NCBI GenBank assembly: GCA_944989445.1
Contig: CALYLW010000137.1
Span: 1,308,134 to 1,372,133 of the forward strand
Length of the DNA stretch: 64,000 nucleotides
Reading direction: 5' to 3'
Origin: Ampullaceana balthica
Taxonomy: Eukaryota; Mollusca; Gastropoda; Lymnaeidae
Shown here: one piece after another, positions 47,152 through 59,764 of the stretch
How the letters are laid out: every line of letters starts with the position of its first letter
How positions within the stretch are numbered: position 1 is the stretch's first letter
Translations under genes and position numbers: made by a program
The notes under the pieces: generated by a model
The model's input: only the letters and a program-made list of their open reading frames with translations
The model's database searches: none
What the model was told of the DNA's origin: nothing

Positions 47152-50080
47152 AAAATAATCTTTTAACTGACCCCCCCCCCGCCCAACCACCACACGCAAA
47201 AATCACCCCCCCAAGCCCCCCCCCCACCGACTCGTATTGCCTCATTTCATAAGAAAGGAATCTAAACAATATTTCTTTTAATACCCTAAAATTAAAAACG
47301 AACAAGTGCCCACGAAAATAAAAGAAGATTTTAAGCACAGATAAAATAGACAAAATTAAAATTTAATTTCAATTACAAAAATTTGTTTTTTTAAAAAAGG
47401 GTTTTAAGCCTGCAATTTATTTCTATCACTTAAAATACGAAATTTCCCTTCGGCAGGTTTCTCCGCTTGCGGTTGATGGGAAACCGGGGAACAGAGAGAT
47501 ATTCAAGAAAATATAAATATGACAAAATACATAGCTGTACACATGAGTTTACCATGACAGTGAGCAAATATTCATTACCCGAAAACTGGGCCGCGTTCAG
47601 AGGCGGTAACACTAACACAAAAAGTTGGGTGGGGGGTGGGGGATTTTTGTTGTTTAGGGAGACACCTTTATTTAAAATTAATTGCTGTACCACTTCCCAT
47701 AAACAATAGGAGATTTTTTATATAATCTTTACTCAGTTCTCGTGCATTGGAAAATTACATTTTTAAAAGTCACTGCGTCGATGGTGATGGGGAAAAAGGT
47801 GCTGAGACAAGAGAGCTACAATGGATTATAATCTGTAAATAAAAAAACCATTGTAAAATATACGTATTATACCAGAGCCAATGCCAGAATGGTGAACTGA
47901 GACCAAAATTATCATGCTTTGAAAAGTCGAACAGTATTTGGAAGAAGGGGGGGGGAGGGAAAGGATCGGGGATAGTTTTTATTTTTTGTTTGTTATTTTT
48001 TAGGGTGGGCGTGAGGGGAGGGGGTGGGGATCGAGAACGCTGAGCAACATAATCAAATATCAATTGTTCTTTATTAAAAATATTTAAAAGATGGAGGAAA
48101 AAAATCAAAATGAACACTTCCATGTACATTCAGTATTCAGCATATTATCAAAATACAAAAGTCAAAGGCCCTCTATGCAGGAGCCTAGATCTAATGGCAT
48201 ATATTATAATACACTATTGGGACACAGCGTATGCTTTGTGCTGAGCGTTCCACATAGAACTGGATTGAATTATTACTTTGAGCCTCAACCATAGGATAAC
48301 CATGGATTACACACACGCAAACACACACACACACACGCAAACACACACACACACACAAATATAGATTTTGGAATTATAAATACTTATTTAATATAACTCG
48401 AGAAACAAGAAAATAACTGATTACATTTTAAATTAAATCTTCAGGAAAACTAAAGGGTTGCTAATAGAAGGATTTGTTAAGAAGACATGTTCCTATGTGA
48501 CCTACTTTAAGTCGATCGGTGTGTCTTTTTAAATTTTATTTTCGACCTACATTCATTTCATTACACGCTGGACGTCCTACTTCTGGTTGATTTGCGGTAA
48601 TGTGACCTATATTTGGCTTAATTGGCCGCTGCCCTAATTTAATGCCCGTTTATTGTAGAAAAGAGGAGCTTATCAATGCGTACATTTTTCTGCAACACAA
48701 AGTTTTATATTATTATTATTATTATATTATTATACGTGATCGGATATTTGAGACGGTGATCAACTGTGATCGAAATAATTGTTTTGGTGCATTGAAGTAA
48801 TATGCACCTGACGTGATCTTCGCACTATTGAGCATTGAACTCGCACCAGTGAATAGCAATGATGCTTTGTGGGTGAGTCGGTAACCACTAAATAAAAGCA
48901 TTAAAAAAATATATATTAAAAAAAAACAAATAAATATAATAATAGACACTTCGCTAAATAATGACCACCCATGTTTATTTAGACTGAAGTTGAGACTCTT
49001 CCGCCTTGTGTTCGAAGGCGGATCTCACCCGACGGGGTTGATATTTTCTTTTTTGTTGTTGTTGTTGCTTTGTTGTGCAAGTTGGGTGGTGACTGTCACC
49101 GGCCACTCCGCTGCCAAGACTGTTGCTCAATTCAACAAATGACTAAAGAGCTGCATACAAAATCTCTTTGTATCATTATAGATACAAATTAACTGTATGC
49201 ATACAGTTTTGAACACAAATACATTTTTAATTATAATGATTTTAAAAAATGATAAAATTGAATGAACATTTTTAACCTCCATATCCTGATATATTTGTGT
49301 GTATGTTAATGACGCTCAAATGATTATGTACATAACCATTCTCACTTGAGTTGCCTTTGTAAACAATTCAAAATGATTTTGTTTTGCAAATGTGTACAAA
49401 AAGGTATGTGTATACACATAAAGACTGAATATTTATAAAACTAAATACAAACCAGCTGGAATTATATTATTTCATGAGATAACTCTCTAAATAAATATAC
49501 ATATAAGGGACATAATTTAATGGAAAAAAATAAAACAAGAAACTCAATATCCTCGTGGTTGTGGAGATTTGAAGATCCAAGGTCAAGGTGTAAGGACATT
49601 TTCCTACACATTATGTCAACTTTCGAATGGATACAATTGAAAATCCAGTCTTTTTATTGTTCATTTGAATGGGGAAAACAGAAAGAAAAAAAATGTTCTT
49701 CCACAAATGTCCAAATTTGAAGAGAGAATCTTGAAGAGAATGTGTGAAAACATTTGTCCCATTACACACTTCCACTCTATTCTTATTCCTTCTCGATGGT
49801 AATTTTTTTGAATACCAGTTGTGTTTCCCGTTCAATTTTCAGTGAGAGATTCCTTCACCTATAAGATAATCCGAAAGTCTGACTGGTCGATGAGCTGCAT
49901 TTTCCGAAAATAGATCGGCCAAATAGATCGGCCAAATAGGTCGTGACCTCCTCTCGGGGCGCCTCGAGAAAACCGACAATGTCCACGTGACCTTATCAGC
50001 AGGTTTATGGCCTGAAGACGTCAGTGATTGGTCGGATCAATAATTCAGCGGGGGAAACAGCAGACCACGGGGATGGCGAC
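47152..50080. other. AT-rich sequence with a (CA)n run; no gene recognised
   Basis: Contains a compound CA microsatellite at about 48307-48358 and C-rich runs near 47170-47225. A 15-bp triplet repeat AATAGATCGGCCA occurs near 49910-49945. Open frames (47467, 49520 and others) lack splice context or domains. Confidence 0.45.
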
Positions 50081-50084
50081 CAAG

Positions 50085-50320
50085 GTCTTCTCCTCCAAGA
50101 CAGACTCCGAGACTTGGGACCATGACGTCAGGCAGCGAGAATTTCGACCATAAGATCAGGCGGCGAGACCTTGAAACAGGAGGTCAGAATTCGAGGCTTT
50201 AGACCATGGGGTCAGGCGCTGCGAGATTTTTTTACCATGAGATCATATGTTTCAGTCTTTGGACCATAAATCACGCTGCGAGACTTTGGACCATAATTTT
50301 CAAGGTGGGGGAAAACAGCA
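50085..50320. repeat. Degenerate ~30-bp repeat downstream of Pax2/5/8
   Basis: About six diverged copies of GACTTTGGACCATGA then a G-rich GTCAGGC.GCGAGA segment. It lies just beyond the 3' end of the Pax gene and may overlap its 3'UTR. Confidence 0.7.
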
Positions 50321-50344
50321 AACATTTAGTCATAACTATTTTTT

Positions 50345-50350
50345 TTTATT
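50345..50350 (-). terminator. Possible poly(A) signal of Pax2/5/8
   Basis: AATAAA on the minus strand, about 300 bp after the Pax stop codon. Poly-T/poly-A tracts nearby make chance likely. Confidence 0.3.
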
Positions 50351-50651
50351 TGAACAAGCTATCCCATTGGTTCTTGTGTATCATAGACGACATTTGTATA
50401 GACGTGTATATTAACACTTGAAGTAAGAGAGAAAAAAAACAAAACAAGTTGTTTTCATCCAGTTAAAAGACGTGTTCCCTCCCTCTCCCCCCCCCAGGAC
50501 ATTAATGATAGTAATGACCCGAGATACACTGGCAATCGCCGGTTTCTGGGAAAAAAGAAACAAAATTCATTCGTATCAGCAGGGGGTTTAAAGTCTATTC
50601 AATGGTGACGTCATTTTGGGTCCTTCGGATAACGACGCCGTCGAGACGTCA

Positions 50652-50725
50652 TTATGTTTTTGTGGGCGAGGCGGCGGATGAAGCAGGATCTGAGCGCATG
50701 CTGGGTGTGTAGTAGTAGGGCGAGT
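50652..50725 (-). CDS. Pax2/5/8: Pax2/5/8 last coding exon (SPYYY motif and stop)
   Basis: Minus strand, acceptor CCCTTCCACAG. After completing a split asparagine codon it reads SPYYYTPSMRSDPASSAASP then TKT and TAA (with TGA next in frame). SPYYY followed by a small, Ala/Ser-rich tail is the signature end of Pax2, Pax5 and Pax8 (SPYYYSA..RG in vertebrates), and in vertebrates too it begins a new exon. The stop codon is at 50652-50654. Confidence 0.92.
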
Positions 50726-51331
50726 CTGTGGAAGGGAGGGAAGAATGAATAGTAAAGGGGGCATAAGTTTTCAACATTTTTATCAAAGCAAGGGCTATGA
50801 ATATTTGGTATAAAGAATAATGAAATGCAATTGTTAGTGACTATTCTTAAACGATTCACTTAGTGTAAACCGATGAATAATTACGGAACTCGTCTCAACT
50901 GAATAACTTTCCCAACAAATTAAGGTTTTCCTTAACAAATGTTTTTTATATTGGCTACAGCGATAAGTCAATTTTTTAGTTGAACTCAGTGAGACATTTA
51001 ATTAATTGAGATGAGGCCGTGAAGATTGCGATATATTTAGGGGAATATTCTAGTTGGAAAAAAAAATTTAAAAAGAAAGAAAGAAAAAGAAAACGCTGAG
51101 TGAACCAGAATTGATACAAGTTCGATATTCAAAATTGATATCGATAAGATATGCATGATGTGACCTTGTTTCCTGAAATTTGTTTTAGCTTGGATCTATG
51201 TGGATGTGTGGACTCTTGATAGGATATACCTGGAATCCAGCATATGCTAAATAAATGTTGAATGGATACTAACTGGATATTTAAAAAATATAATTTCAAA
51301 TGGATAATTTTCAGAATGGATGATAACTTAC

Positions 51332-51436
51332 TTATGAGGTTGGCATGCTGTCGAAGGTTCCATGACGATGGGTCCGTGCTGTAGGGGGTGCCGGCGTACT
51401 GAGAGTAGGGCGCCGACGATGTGTAAGCGGCGTAGT
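51332..51436 (-). CDS. Pax2/5/8: Pax2/5/8 penultimate coding exon
   Basis: Minus strand, acceptor CTGCTCCTCACAG, donor GTAAGT. It reads (D)YAAYTSSAPYSQYAGTPYST, then DPSSWNLRQHANLI and one base of the next codon. The Tyr/Ser/Pro-rich block and single Trp correspond to the PYSHPQY...W.F.NP.LL region of vertebrate Pax2/5/8, the transactivation/inhibitory C-terminus. Phase 1 at both sides joins the flanking exons without disruption. Confidence 0.9.
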   Translation of the reverse strand, partial: TTPLTHRRRPTLSTPAPPTARTHRHGTFDSMPTS

Positions 51437-51638
51437 CTGTGAGGAGCAGATTCAACGTTAAGTACTGTTAGTTAGCGTTACAGAGTCAGTTTCCGATAAA
51501 CTGCAAGCCTATATATTCAACTAAATATAACAAGGGTTCTAACATACTTTAAAAATATAGTTCGTAGAAATCAGTTCAACGTGTCATACAGAAAGCGCCA
51601 ACACCAGGAAAAGAATGTGTATTCAGCATAAAGGCTCT

Positions 51639-51681
51639 GTCTCTCTCTCTCTCTCTCTCTCACTCTCTCTCTCTCTCACTC

Positions 51682-51718
<37 letters not shown>

Positions 51719-51796
51719 AAATGTTAAAACTGGCGAGATGACATTGTGGAGTATGTTCATGGGTGTGTAGATAACCATGTTTACATGGAAACGTAT

Positions 51797-51828
<32 letters not shown>

Positions 51829-51830
51829 AG

Positions 51831-51866
<36 letters not shown>
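51639..51866. repeat. (CT)n and (GA)n runs as an inverted pair
   Basis: A CT-rich run at 51639-51718 and a GA-rich run at 51797-51866 face each other across a 78-bp spacer, so the transcript or single strand could fold into a long hairpin. It lies in the large Pax2/5/8 intron. Confidence 0.95.
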
Positions 51867-51867
<1 letters not shown>

Positions 51868-51869
51868 GG

Positions 51870-54800
51870 TGATAGATGCAGGGTGAGAAAGGTAGGTAGA
51901 GACAAACATACATACATACAGATACACACACAGAGAGAAGGGGGTGCGTGAAATTTGGTCAAAAGAGAAGTTGAAAAAGCTGGAGAAGAGAGTGAAATAA
52001 ATAGTTACGTTTGTGAAATGATTGAATGAACCAGATGTAATGAGTTGAGTGCTATGGTAACAACCGAGAGCGCAAGTAAACGAACATTGCGAGGTTCAGC
52101 GTTATGGGTTGAATATGTGTGGTTCAATCTGTGAGGTCAAATCTTAAGGTCAGAGGGTTCCGTGTGGTCGAATGTGGGAGTTTCAAAGGTTAAAAAAAGT
52201 CATTGAGTGTATGTTGTGTGAGTGGGTTTTACTGTGTGGGTTCACTGTGTGGGGTTGGGTTCACTATCTGGAGTTCAGTGAGTGGAGTTCACTCTGTGGG
52301 TTTCAGTGTGTGGGGTTCAGTGTTTGAGTGTATACTGTCTTGACGACGTTACTCACGACCCTTGTAATGGGATGGACAGCCCCGACAGTTATATCACAGG
52401 GGCTTGCTCGTGAAATGCCCCTGACAGGCACACGGCTAATGCACACCGAGGGCACGAAGAGTGGTTCAAAAATCAATGGCACTATCCAAGAGTATGGGGT
52501 GGGGAGAGGAAAAAAGGGGGGAGGGGGGAATATCGTGTATTCGCCCCAACCCCGCCTGAGGGGGTTTCACTTTACACAAAAGCAGGCGTCAATAGGACAC
52601 ACGCCCCCCCTCACCCGTCTCAGACACCCGGAACCTTCCGCCCTTGTTGTGCCAGCAGATTCATTGGTAATGGAATGGGCCAAGACATCTAGGATGCTTT
52701 AATGGCCTGCTGGAGCCCATGGGCACAGCACTGATTATCTCTCCCTGCGTCTGGTAACATGCTCGTTTCATTGGCGACCGGCACTGCAAATTGGATAACA
52801 ACTCGCCGAGTCTCCCCCATTTGTATGGACGACCCGAGCTTTCACCGCGATGGGCCCTTCTCACTAAACAAACTTATTCACTCGCCATCATGTCTTGGGG
52901 CGCGGTGTCCGAGTCTCTCATAGCCGTGAACGAGAAGAAAGGGGGGGGGGCGCAAGACAATTGCTTTTTATTGTCAATCAGCGGACGTCCAAATTTAGGT
53001 CGAGGCGCGTCGACGTCCGGAAAAAAAAACAACTCCGGGTCACTAATTAACGAGGTTGGAGATTGGCCACTGCGATAAGCCAATAGATTTGCAGCATACC
53101 CCTGGGAACGATTCCGATAATAGCTGGCTTTTTTTTTCGGAAGTCGATAAGAACTCGTGGGCGCGCAGGTAACTCGCGGCCGGGGAATATTGCCACAGAT
53201 CGGGCCGCCCATGTATTTATTTTCACGATCGGCAGTGCCATCCATTCCAGTCGCAATTCAATAATCGACTATACTTAACGACGGGGAGGAAGAGAGAGAG
53301 GGGGGAGAGAGGGGGTGGGACAGGAGATAGACAGAGAGAGGGGGGGAGGGGGGTATTGGAGGGGGGTCACCTCCCAGGGGACATAAGTATGGCCGAGCCG
53401 GGCATCGATCCGCTTAGACAGTTATGCGCCTCGGGACAGCCTCGGCTACAGACCGCACTTAAAAAGCTCGATCGTGTGAGCGGCCAGGCTCCGATTGTCT
53501 TGGACTGTGTCAGCCTTTATCTAGGGAGGGGAGGGAAGGGGAGGGGGGCGGGCCTGGCCATTGTGGTGGGAAGGCATCTAAACAAATGTGTTGACACAGC
53601 CAACATGACTTGGGCTGGAGAAGTTAGCATTGGAGCAAATTGGAGTCGCCGGTGATTGTCTATACTCCATAGTCTTCCAGACAAAAGAGACAGGGGCGTC
53701 CCAATAAACGGTGCGGTTAAGAGTTGTGTTTGTTTTACTTCATTTAAAAAAAAATATCTTTTCCCCTTGCACTTATTTCTCTAAAGGTCTTTTTTATTTT
53801 ATTTAAACGGCGCCGGATCACCTGCTTCGCGTCTTCTGTCCAGCGAAGGCAAAGATATCGATCTGGATATTTGCTAAAGGGCAACAAATTAAACTGGCAC
53901 TCTCAAAGTAATGACTTTCCATTGTCAACGTGTTCTCACTGACAACCATGAGATTAACTGTCCAATTTCATGTCAGCAATTTGAACTTTCAAAAGAAAAA
54001 AAAATAATGCTCACCGGAAGTCGCATTTTTTATTTAAAGTTCTACAACTCTTACACATAAAATGTTTTGTGATTATAGCGTCCCTTTGTTATTTTGCTCC
54101 AAGCGGCTGCAAGCAATTTTGTTCTCTCCCGCTCTCCTCGATCAGTATGTTCTTTCACCGCCCATTCCCGCCCCATCTCGTCTCAATCAACCAATGCTCA
54201 CAAATATTGCTTTCCCCTTTCTCTCAACTGTAGTGCGGGACGCCATCTTGATATTTGGGACAAAGGAGAACAACCATTGTGAGGCATCGATCCCATATTG
54301 TGAGGTATCGATCCCATATTGTGAGGTATCGATCACGCGACATTTTGCGACAAGTAGTTATTTCTCAGCTGAAACATTTTCGATCTTTGTCCTTAACCAA
54401 TAGGACGCGGATATTGGGACGACGACTACTGCGTCCATAAGGACAACTTGAAGTATGTTATTAACACCGACGGAAACACTTACTTGGGGTTCACAATACC
54501 GAATGATATATATATATATAATATATATATTAAAATTGAGCCTTAAAACCACTGATCAATAAAGTCAAAGTTTTACGGTGCTGCCCCCCCCACCCCCACC
54601 CAATTCCTCCAGGCATCATCGTGGTTAATTAACCGGACGTCGGTCAAAACATTTACAGCTGAACATAGACAGCAGTACGCGGGGCATTGAGCCAGTCTCG
54701 TAATGTATGTCTTTATTTTTCCCCGCGAGTTTTCCTCTTGTCTCTTTGTGGCGGTCTAAAACCGATGGTTGTAAGGTATTTACTTTCCACCCACTTTCCA

Positions 54801-57080
54801 CCCTTGCCAAATCTAAGCTGCGGTACTTGAGTCCGTCGGTGCGTCTATGACAACCTGACGGCGACCACAAGAAACTGCGGTCGCGGCGCACGGGGCGGTC
54901 GTCCTTCTTGCCCCCCGCAGGGGCCGCCACGGAACTGAACCGGGGACGGATCAACCCTGAAACAGTTTATTGAGCCGAGCGTTGACAACAGAGTCGCTTG
55001 ATGAAACGGTTCAAAGGGCAACTCCGTCAGAGTAGAGCGCGTGTCCAAAGCTAGATATTTTGCCATGGAGCATAACGCAATATTTTGTCGTTATTTTCAA
55101 ACCAATGATCTTGTACAAATAATAATTACCCGATCGAATTTTTGGCAGAGGTGACATTTTCCAGTGTTTAAAATTTGGGTGCAAAATATCAAAACAGGTG
55201 TTTATTCAGCTGACCTATGCACTGTGTTAACAAAATAAACAGTTACCAGTCATTAAATGGGAGTGTCCAAATGGCATATTCTTTTGGAAAAATAAACAAA
55301 GGTTTTGTTTTAAGAGGCTTGAATTTTGATGAAATATTTTTTTAGTTTCAAAAAGAACTTCATGGCCATAATGTTTGACTTTCTAAATAAGGAAATTCTC
55401 TAAGAGTCAAGTAATAACGCGGAACAGATTTAGAACATTGCAAAGGCATGACCGTTAGGGTTTCGAATTTAGAACATAGTTCGTATCTAATCTAAGAGCA
55501 TTCACTTATCTCAGTCATGGTTTTCTTTGGGGGGAAACAAGCACTAAATATTCCACCTCGAGACACCGAGCTCATGACGAGGGGTATAAATCAGCCCAAA
55601 CATGAATACATCGCGTGTCAGAAAGACGGTCCCGATCGATGCGTTATTATCCACGATAATCCCTCCGTAATTCCAGGAATATTCAAATGGCGTCATGCGG
55701 ACATTATTCCCGTAGCTTTCGGGAAATCCCGTGGAACATTAAACAATATTTGCAAGGCCGGTGTCTGGTTTTAGAGGACCGTGGAAAAAAATATTTAAAA
55801 AATGGCATCGTGTTTGGAGGAGTGGATAGGGGACCAACGTGGTGGCGACCTGCTACTACTCAGACGTGCTGGCACCAAGCCTGTGGCTTCTTTTACAGGT
55901 CCGACAATCCCTCCCCCCTCAAACACCTCACGGCATCGACTTTTAAATCTCAGAATATGCTCATTGATGGCTTTGGCCATATATGGCCTGGAGATTTTTA
56001 AAAATATATTCTTTCGTCTAACGACCGGTCCATTCTGAGCGCCTGAGTCACCGAGTTGTGGCAAGTCATAACCAGGCTTCACGAAGCCAAACAAATGTCG
56101 TTGTGCAACTTCTCTAACCGCGACCCCCGGGCCCCGGGTAACGAATATCTTCTTTGATGAGAGAGAGAGAGAGGGGGGTTGGTGGTGTAGATAAAACAAC
56201 GATAATAAACAAGAGTGCACACAACTAATAACAGGATCTGGTCTGCAACAAAAACAGTTTAAATCTCTTCGGGTGGACGGGAAAAGGGTGGAAGGAGGAA
56301 AAGGGGGAAGGGGGCGAGAAACACTTTCTGTGTGCCCACCGTAGATGGCTTTTGTTGTGTAAAATACGTTTATGAAATAAAGATGTTTTTCACATTTATG
56401 GCTCAGATAGAACTGTTCGCGCGTGTTATTTATTGCTATTTATTGCGACCTTTCGCGAGGATTAAACGGCTTAATGTTCGAAGTTGACATTCAAAAATTT
56501 GTAAGGAAGCGAGCGAGGGGACACCGAGGGTGAAATCTAATCCTCGGGCCACTATTAAAAAAAATAAAAAATACGCGCCGACTTCAAACGAGTATCAAAA
56601 CCCTAAAACTAGAGAGTTTCGCAGACATCCTCTCCGGGGCGCCTCCGTTCCACAACAGAACCGTTCACACAAAACTTGTCGACACGTTCACTCTCACAGG
56701 CCACTACCGCACTGGATGACACCGCGATCTTGCGCCTGCCTCAACGGTGTACTAATTTGTAAAACCGTCATGCACATTAGCGTTTCTGCTTACTTAACTC
56801 CGCGGAAGGTTTTTTAACGATGGGAAAAGCAGCGCCTGATCGTTTTCGAAGACCCCGGCTCCCGAACGGAGCATTCCCCCCCCCTCCTATCGAGATCTGG
56901 TTTCAACACCCCTCTAATAATGACGCGAAACGCACCTTGGCGTTTACCAAACATTTAAACTCCGATCGGCGTCGAGGGCGAGTCGCTTGTACGCGAGTTC
57001 TCCATGAAACTATCAACCATTTTTTGGACGGGTTTGACCGCGGGCAGCCCCCCCTCCTCCCCTTTTCGTCGAATATAACA
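51870..57080. other. Large Pax2/5/8 intron: GC-rich unique blocks
   Basis: The intron from 51437 to 60833 is unusually GC-rich and unique for this window. Blocks without repeat structure include about 52330-53250, 53390-53650, 54750-55030, 55540-56120 and 56580-57080. Long frames there have no domain. Such blocks are good candidates for conserved enhancers, as Pax genes commonly have intronic enhancers, but conservation cannot be seen here. Degenerate GTGTGGGGTTCAGTG repeats occur at 52195-52330. Confidence 0.45.
54270..54340. repeat. 21-bp triplication containing ATCGAT
   Basis: GTGAGGTATCGATCCCATAT then T occurs three times with small changes, placing ATCGAT at about 21-bp spacing, close to two helical turns. 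ATCGAT is the core of sites for Cut/Onecut-type and DREF-type factors; which one, if any, is unknown. Confidence 0.6.
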
Positions 57081-57087
57081 GGACTAC

Positions 57088-57149
57088 CGCCAAGGGTGTA
57101 GCCGTAGATCAAACCGTAGTTGGTCGCCATGTAGACACCGTTGTGACAT
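57088..57149 (-). CDS. Possible alternative exon in Pax2/5/8 intron, weak
   Basis: Minus strand, acceptor GGCGTCTGGCAG after a C/T-rich tract, donor GTAGTC. One frame reads CHNGVYMATNYGLIYGYTLG, which looks protein-like. It would need phase 2 upstream, however, whereas the neighbouring Pax exons have phase 1; spliced after the 60834-60941 exon it would end in a stop after 13 codons. It may be a regulated terminal exon, an exon of another gene, or chance. Confidence 0.25.
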
Positions 57150-57899
57150 CTGCCAGACGCCGTTGGGGGGAGAGAAAAAAAAGAGGGAAACAAAAACAAC
57201 CTGGCGCCTGCAGAACAGTTTAAAAATGAGGAGGCGAACGGAATATTTCTTGAAAGTTGAAAAAGAAAACTTAAAAAAAAACATAATAAATCATAACTAA
57301 ATGCTAAGAGTGAATGGCGCAAATATGGAAGTACACGAAACGACTTCCGGTTTGAGTAAATCAGAGAACGGACGAGGTTCGGACAAATTTGGTTCGGTGC
57401 AAGACGGGTTCGAGGCTACAGCTGAGGAGGTGAAAAGCGTCCAATCTAATGGAAGAATCCTGTTTTAAAACGTTGTTGTTCGCGGAATGCTGGAGGGGAG
57501 ATAATCTATGTAACAGGCGGACGGCAACCTGCGGCGCAGACTAAACGACAACATCCAGTGCATACGAAGAAAAAAAAATGGGGAAAATGAGGGGGGAGGG
57601 AGGAGTGCAGATTATTGAAATACAATGACGCAGATATCTTCTGTTTAAAACCCGTTAGTTCATTTAGTGAACTTATCGCCTGTAGAAAGGGATAAACAAG
57701 CAATTTTGGCAATTCTTTGTTTGTTCCGCCAAAAATGTCTGTTGATTGAAGGACATTCATATTGGATTTAAAGAAATGCACGCATGAAAGATTTCAACAC
57801 GGAAATTAAATATAAAAAAAAGCCAAGTCACAATATGAGGACAAGCACGCAAATTTACGACACTCCTGTGCGACGAGATCAACAATGGTGTAAGAATTA

Positions 57900-58085
57900 C
57901 ACCTTCAAGGGCCACTAAGTCCCACAAAACTCTACACCAGAACACTGGGACCTGGGCCACTAAGTCCCACAAAACTCTACACCAGAACACTGGGATTTGG
58001 GCCACTAAGTCCCATAAAACTCTACACCAGAACACCGGGACCTGGGCCACTAAGTCGAACAAAACTCTACACCCGAAAACCGAAT
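57900..58085. repeat. 45-bp tandem repeat, four copies
   Basis: Unit: GGGCCACTAAGTCCCACAAA then ACTCTACACCAGAACACTGG and GACCT. Copies differ at a few positions. Confidence 0.93.
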
Positions 58086-58092
58086 CTTTCGC

Positions 58093-58255
58093 CCAACACG
58101 GGACATGAGCCAAAAACCGGGACATGAGCCAAACACCTGGACTTGGGCCAAACACCGGGACTTGGGCCAAACACCGGGACATGAGCCAAACACCGGGACA
58201 TGGGCCAAACACAGGGACATGGGCCAAACACCGGGACATGGGCCAAACACCACAC
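58093..58255. repeat. 19-bp tandem repeat, about eight copies
   Basis: Unit: GGGACATGGGCCAAACACC. It directly follows the 45-bp array and shares the GGGCCA and GGGAC words, so the two may be related. Confidence 0.93.
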
Positions 58256-58259
58256 AACC

Positions 58260-59760
58260 AACCACCAGAATTAACCCACTAATCGTGTCCGTGACACTAA
58301 CGGCCATTAGCTGGAGGTACGAATGGGCCTAGATTGCCCCGGATTCATTAAATCGCCAGGGCACGCGGGGGACGGCAGCTGGCGATGTATCCATTTGTAT
58401 TTACAAATACGGAGGGCGCCATGACGGCATCCTATCGTGTTTCATACAAGACAAGAGCTCGGCTGACACGGGAGATAACAGAGAGCGGCTCAGAAATATT
58501 AACAACAAGAATTGTATTGATCCAATCGCACCAAAATGTTCACACCCCGTGTGGATGTAAGTGAACGGTCACACAACAAAGAAAATGGACGCAAATCGAA
58601 AGGGCAGGGAATATCTTACTGTTGTTGAGCTCGTATACTACCAGACCAAAACGCGATGAGAAACAAATCGTTATGTTTTGACCACAGGTAGTAATGCTAC
58701 TACACTTGGTATCACCAGGCATGCAGTACGCCCCCCCCCCTTTTCAGCAAGATCAACCTCGGCTCCGTTGTGGCTTTTCGGATTGAGTTCAAATCTTCAC
58801 AAGAAAGCTCCAGAAAATTAGCATTACGAATTTTAACAACAAAAATATTTTTTTTAAAAATAAAATAAACAAAGAAATGCTCTATTGAAAAGCAGCCAAA
58901 ACCAGCATGTAAATTGAAAAGGTTCAGTATTCAAAAGTTGCGCTTAGTGGTGCTTTGGTGCTAATCACCGGGACTCGAACCCTCGGCAGCCTACGTGGGT
59001 CTGTGCCCATCATTGAAAGGTATCACAGGTACATCAGGTCCTCACAACCCACCGACAGGCCACAATCAGCACCGAACCCACAGCCGACGTATCGGGCCAT
59101 CGGTAACACGATCGGAGGGGTTCCCGCAGGCTCGACACATGTTGCTATAATGTTCAACCTCACACGTCCTAACCTCTGTGCGCCACACACACACGACACC
59201 CCATTAAATGACTCGATTTTGTGCAGTTGAGTTGGTCTCGTTTTTTGACTGTGGGATTCAGGGGCGTAGCTATGGCTAATGAAGGACGGGGCGAAACCAC
59301 ATTTTACTCTTCCTTCCACGAAAAAAAACAAAACAAACAAAAAACAAGTGCGCTCTTGCCTACAGCTGCTACCCAACCATACAAAGTGCCAGCGCAAGTT
59401 GAGTGCCACCATACAATATAAAGTGTGCAGACCGTCCATAGCAAGGGGCCGCCTTCTTCGTCTTCATTATCTTGTTGTGCAAGTGGCGGGATGATAGATG
59501 GGAGACAATTATTGCTTTCGGGGTCTTATTATTCCAATTCCAGAAGTTGGACCTGGCTGCGGTATGATAATACACTGACCACAGGTGTGGGGATTGACAG
59601 TAGGCCTTTGCCTGTGAGATTGTATGTATCCTATCAGATAGTTTTCGAGTACGAACCAGCAAGTCTTGGTATTGTATCAGCTTGTCTGCAGGAGTGTGTC
59701 AGCTACACTGCGGTATGGTTTGAGCCAGTTTTATGTCTTACCAGCTATTCTGAGTATTAT
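58260..59760. other. Intron sequence: GC-rich unique block, tRNA-like patch, MITE-like patch
   Basis: 58330-58480 is unique and GC-rich. Near 58960-59000 the minus strand has GAGGGTTCGAGTCCCGGTGA, a strong tRNA B-box, without a full tRNA fold, so probably a SINE remnant. Near 59260, CAGGGGCGTAGCTATGG resembles a hAT-type MITE end; its partner end is unclear. Confidence 0.4.
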
Positions 59761-59764
59761 ACCC

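Noticed and set aside
51129..51455. 108-codon minus-strand frame taken as a whole protein
   Set aside because: Only the first third is real: it is the Pax2/5/8 exon 51332-51436; the rest reads through the GTAAGT donor into intron.
56903..57322. 139-codon minus-strand frame
   Set aside because: Mixed intron sequence; only a 62-bp exon-like core has splice signals and is reported separately with low confidence.
58960..59030. Minus-strand tRNA gene suggested by GGGTTCGAGTCCC
   Set aside because: B-box is good but no cloverleaf can be completed.
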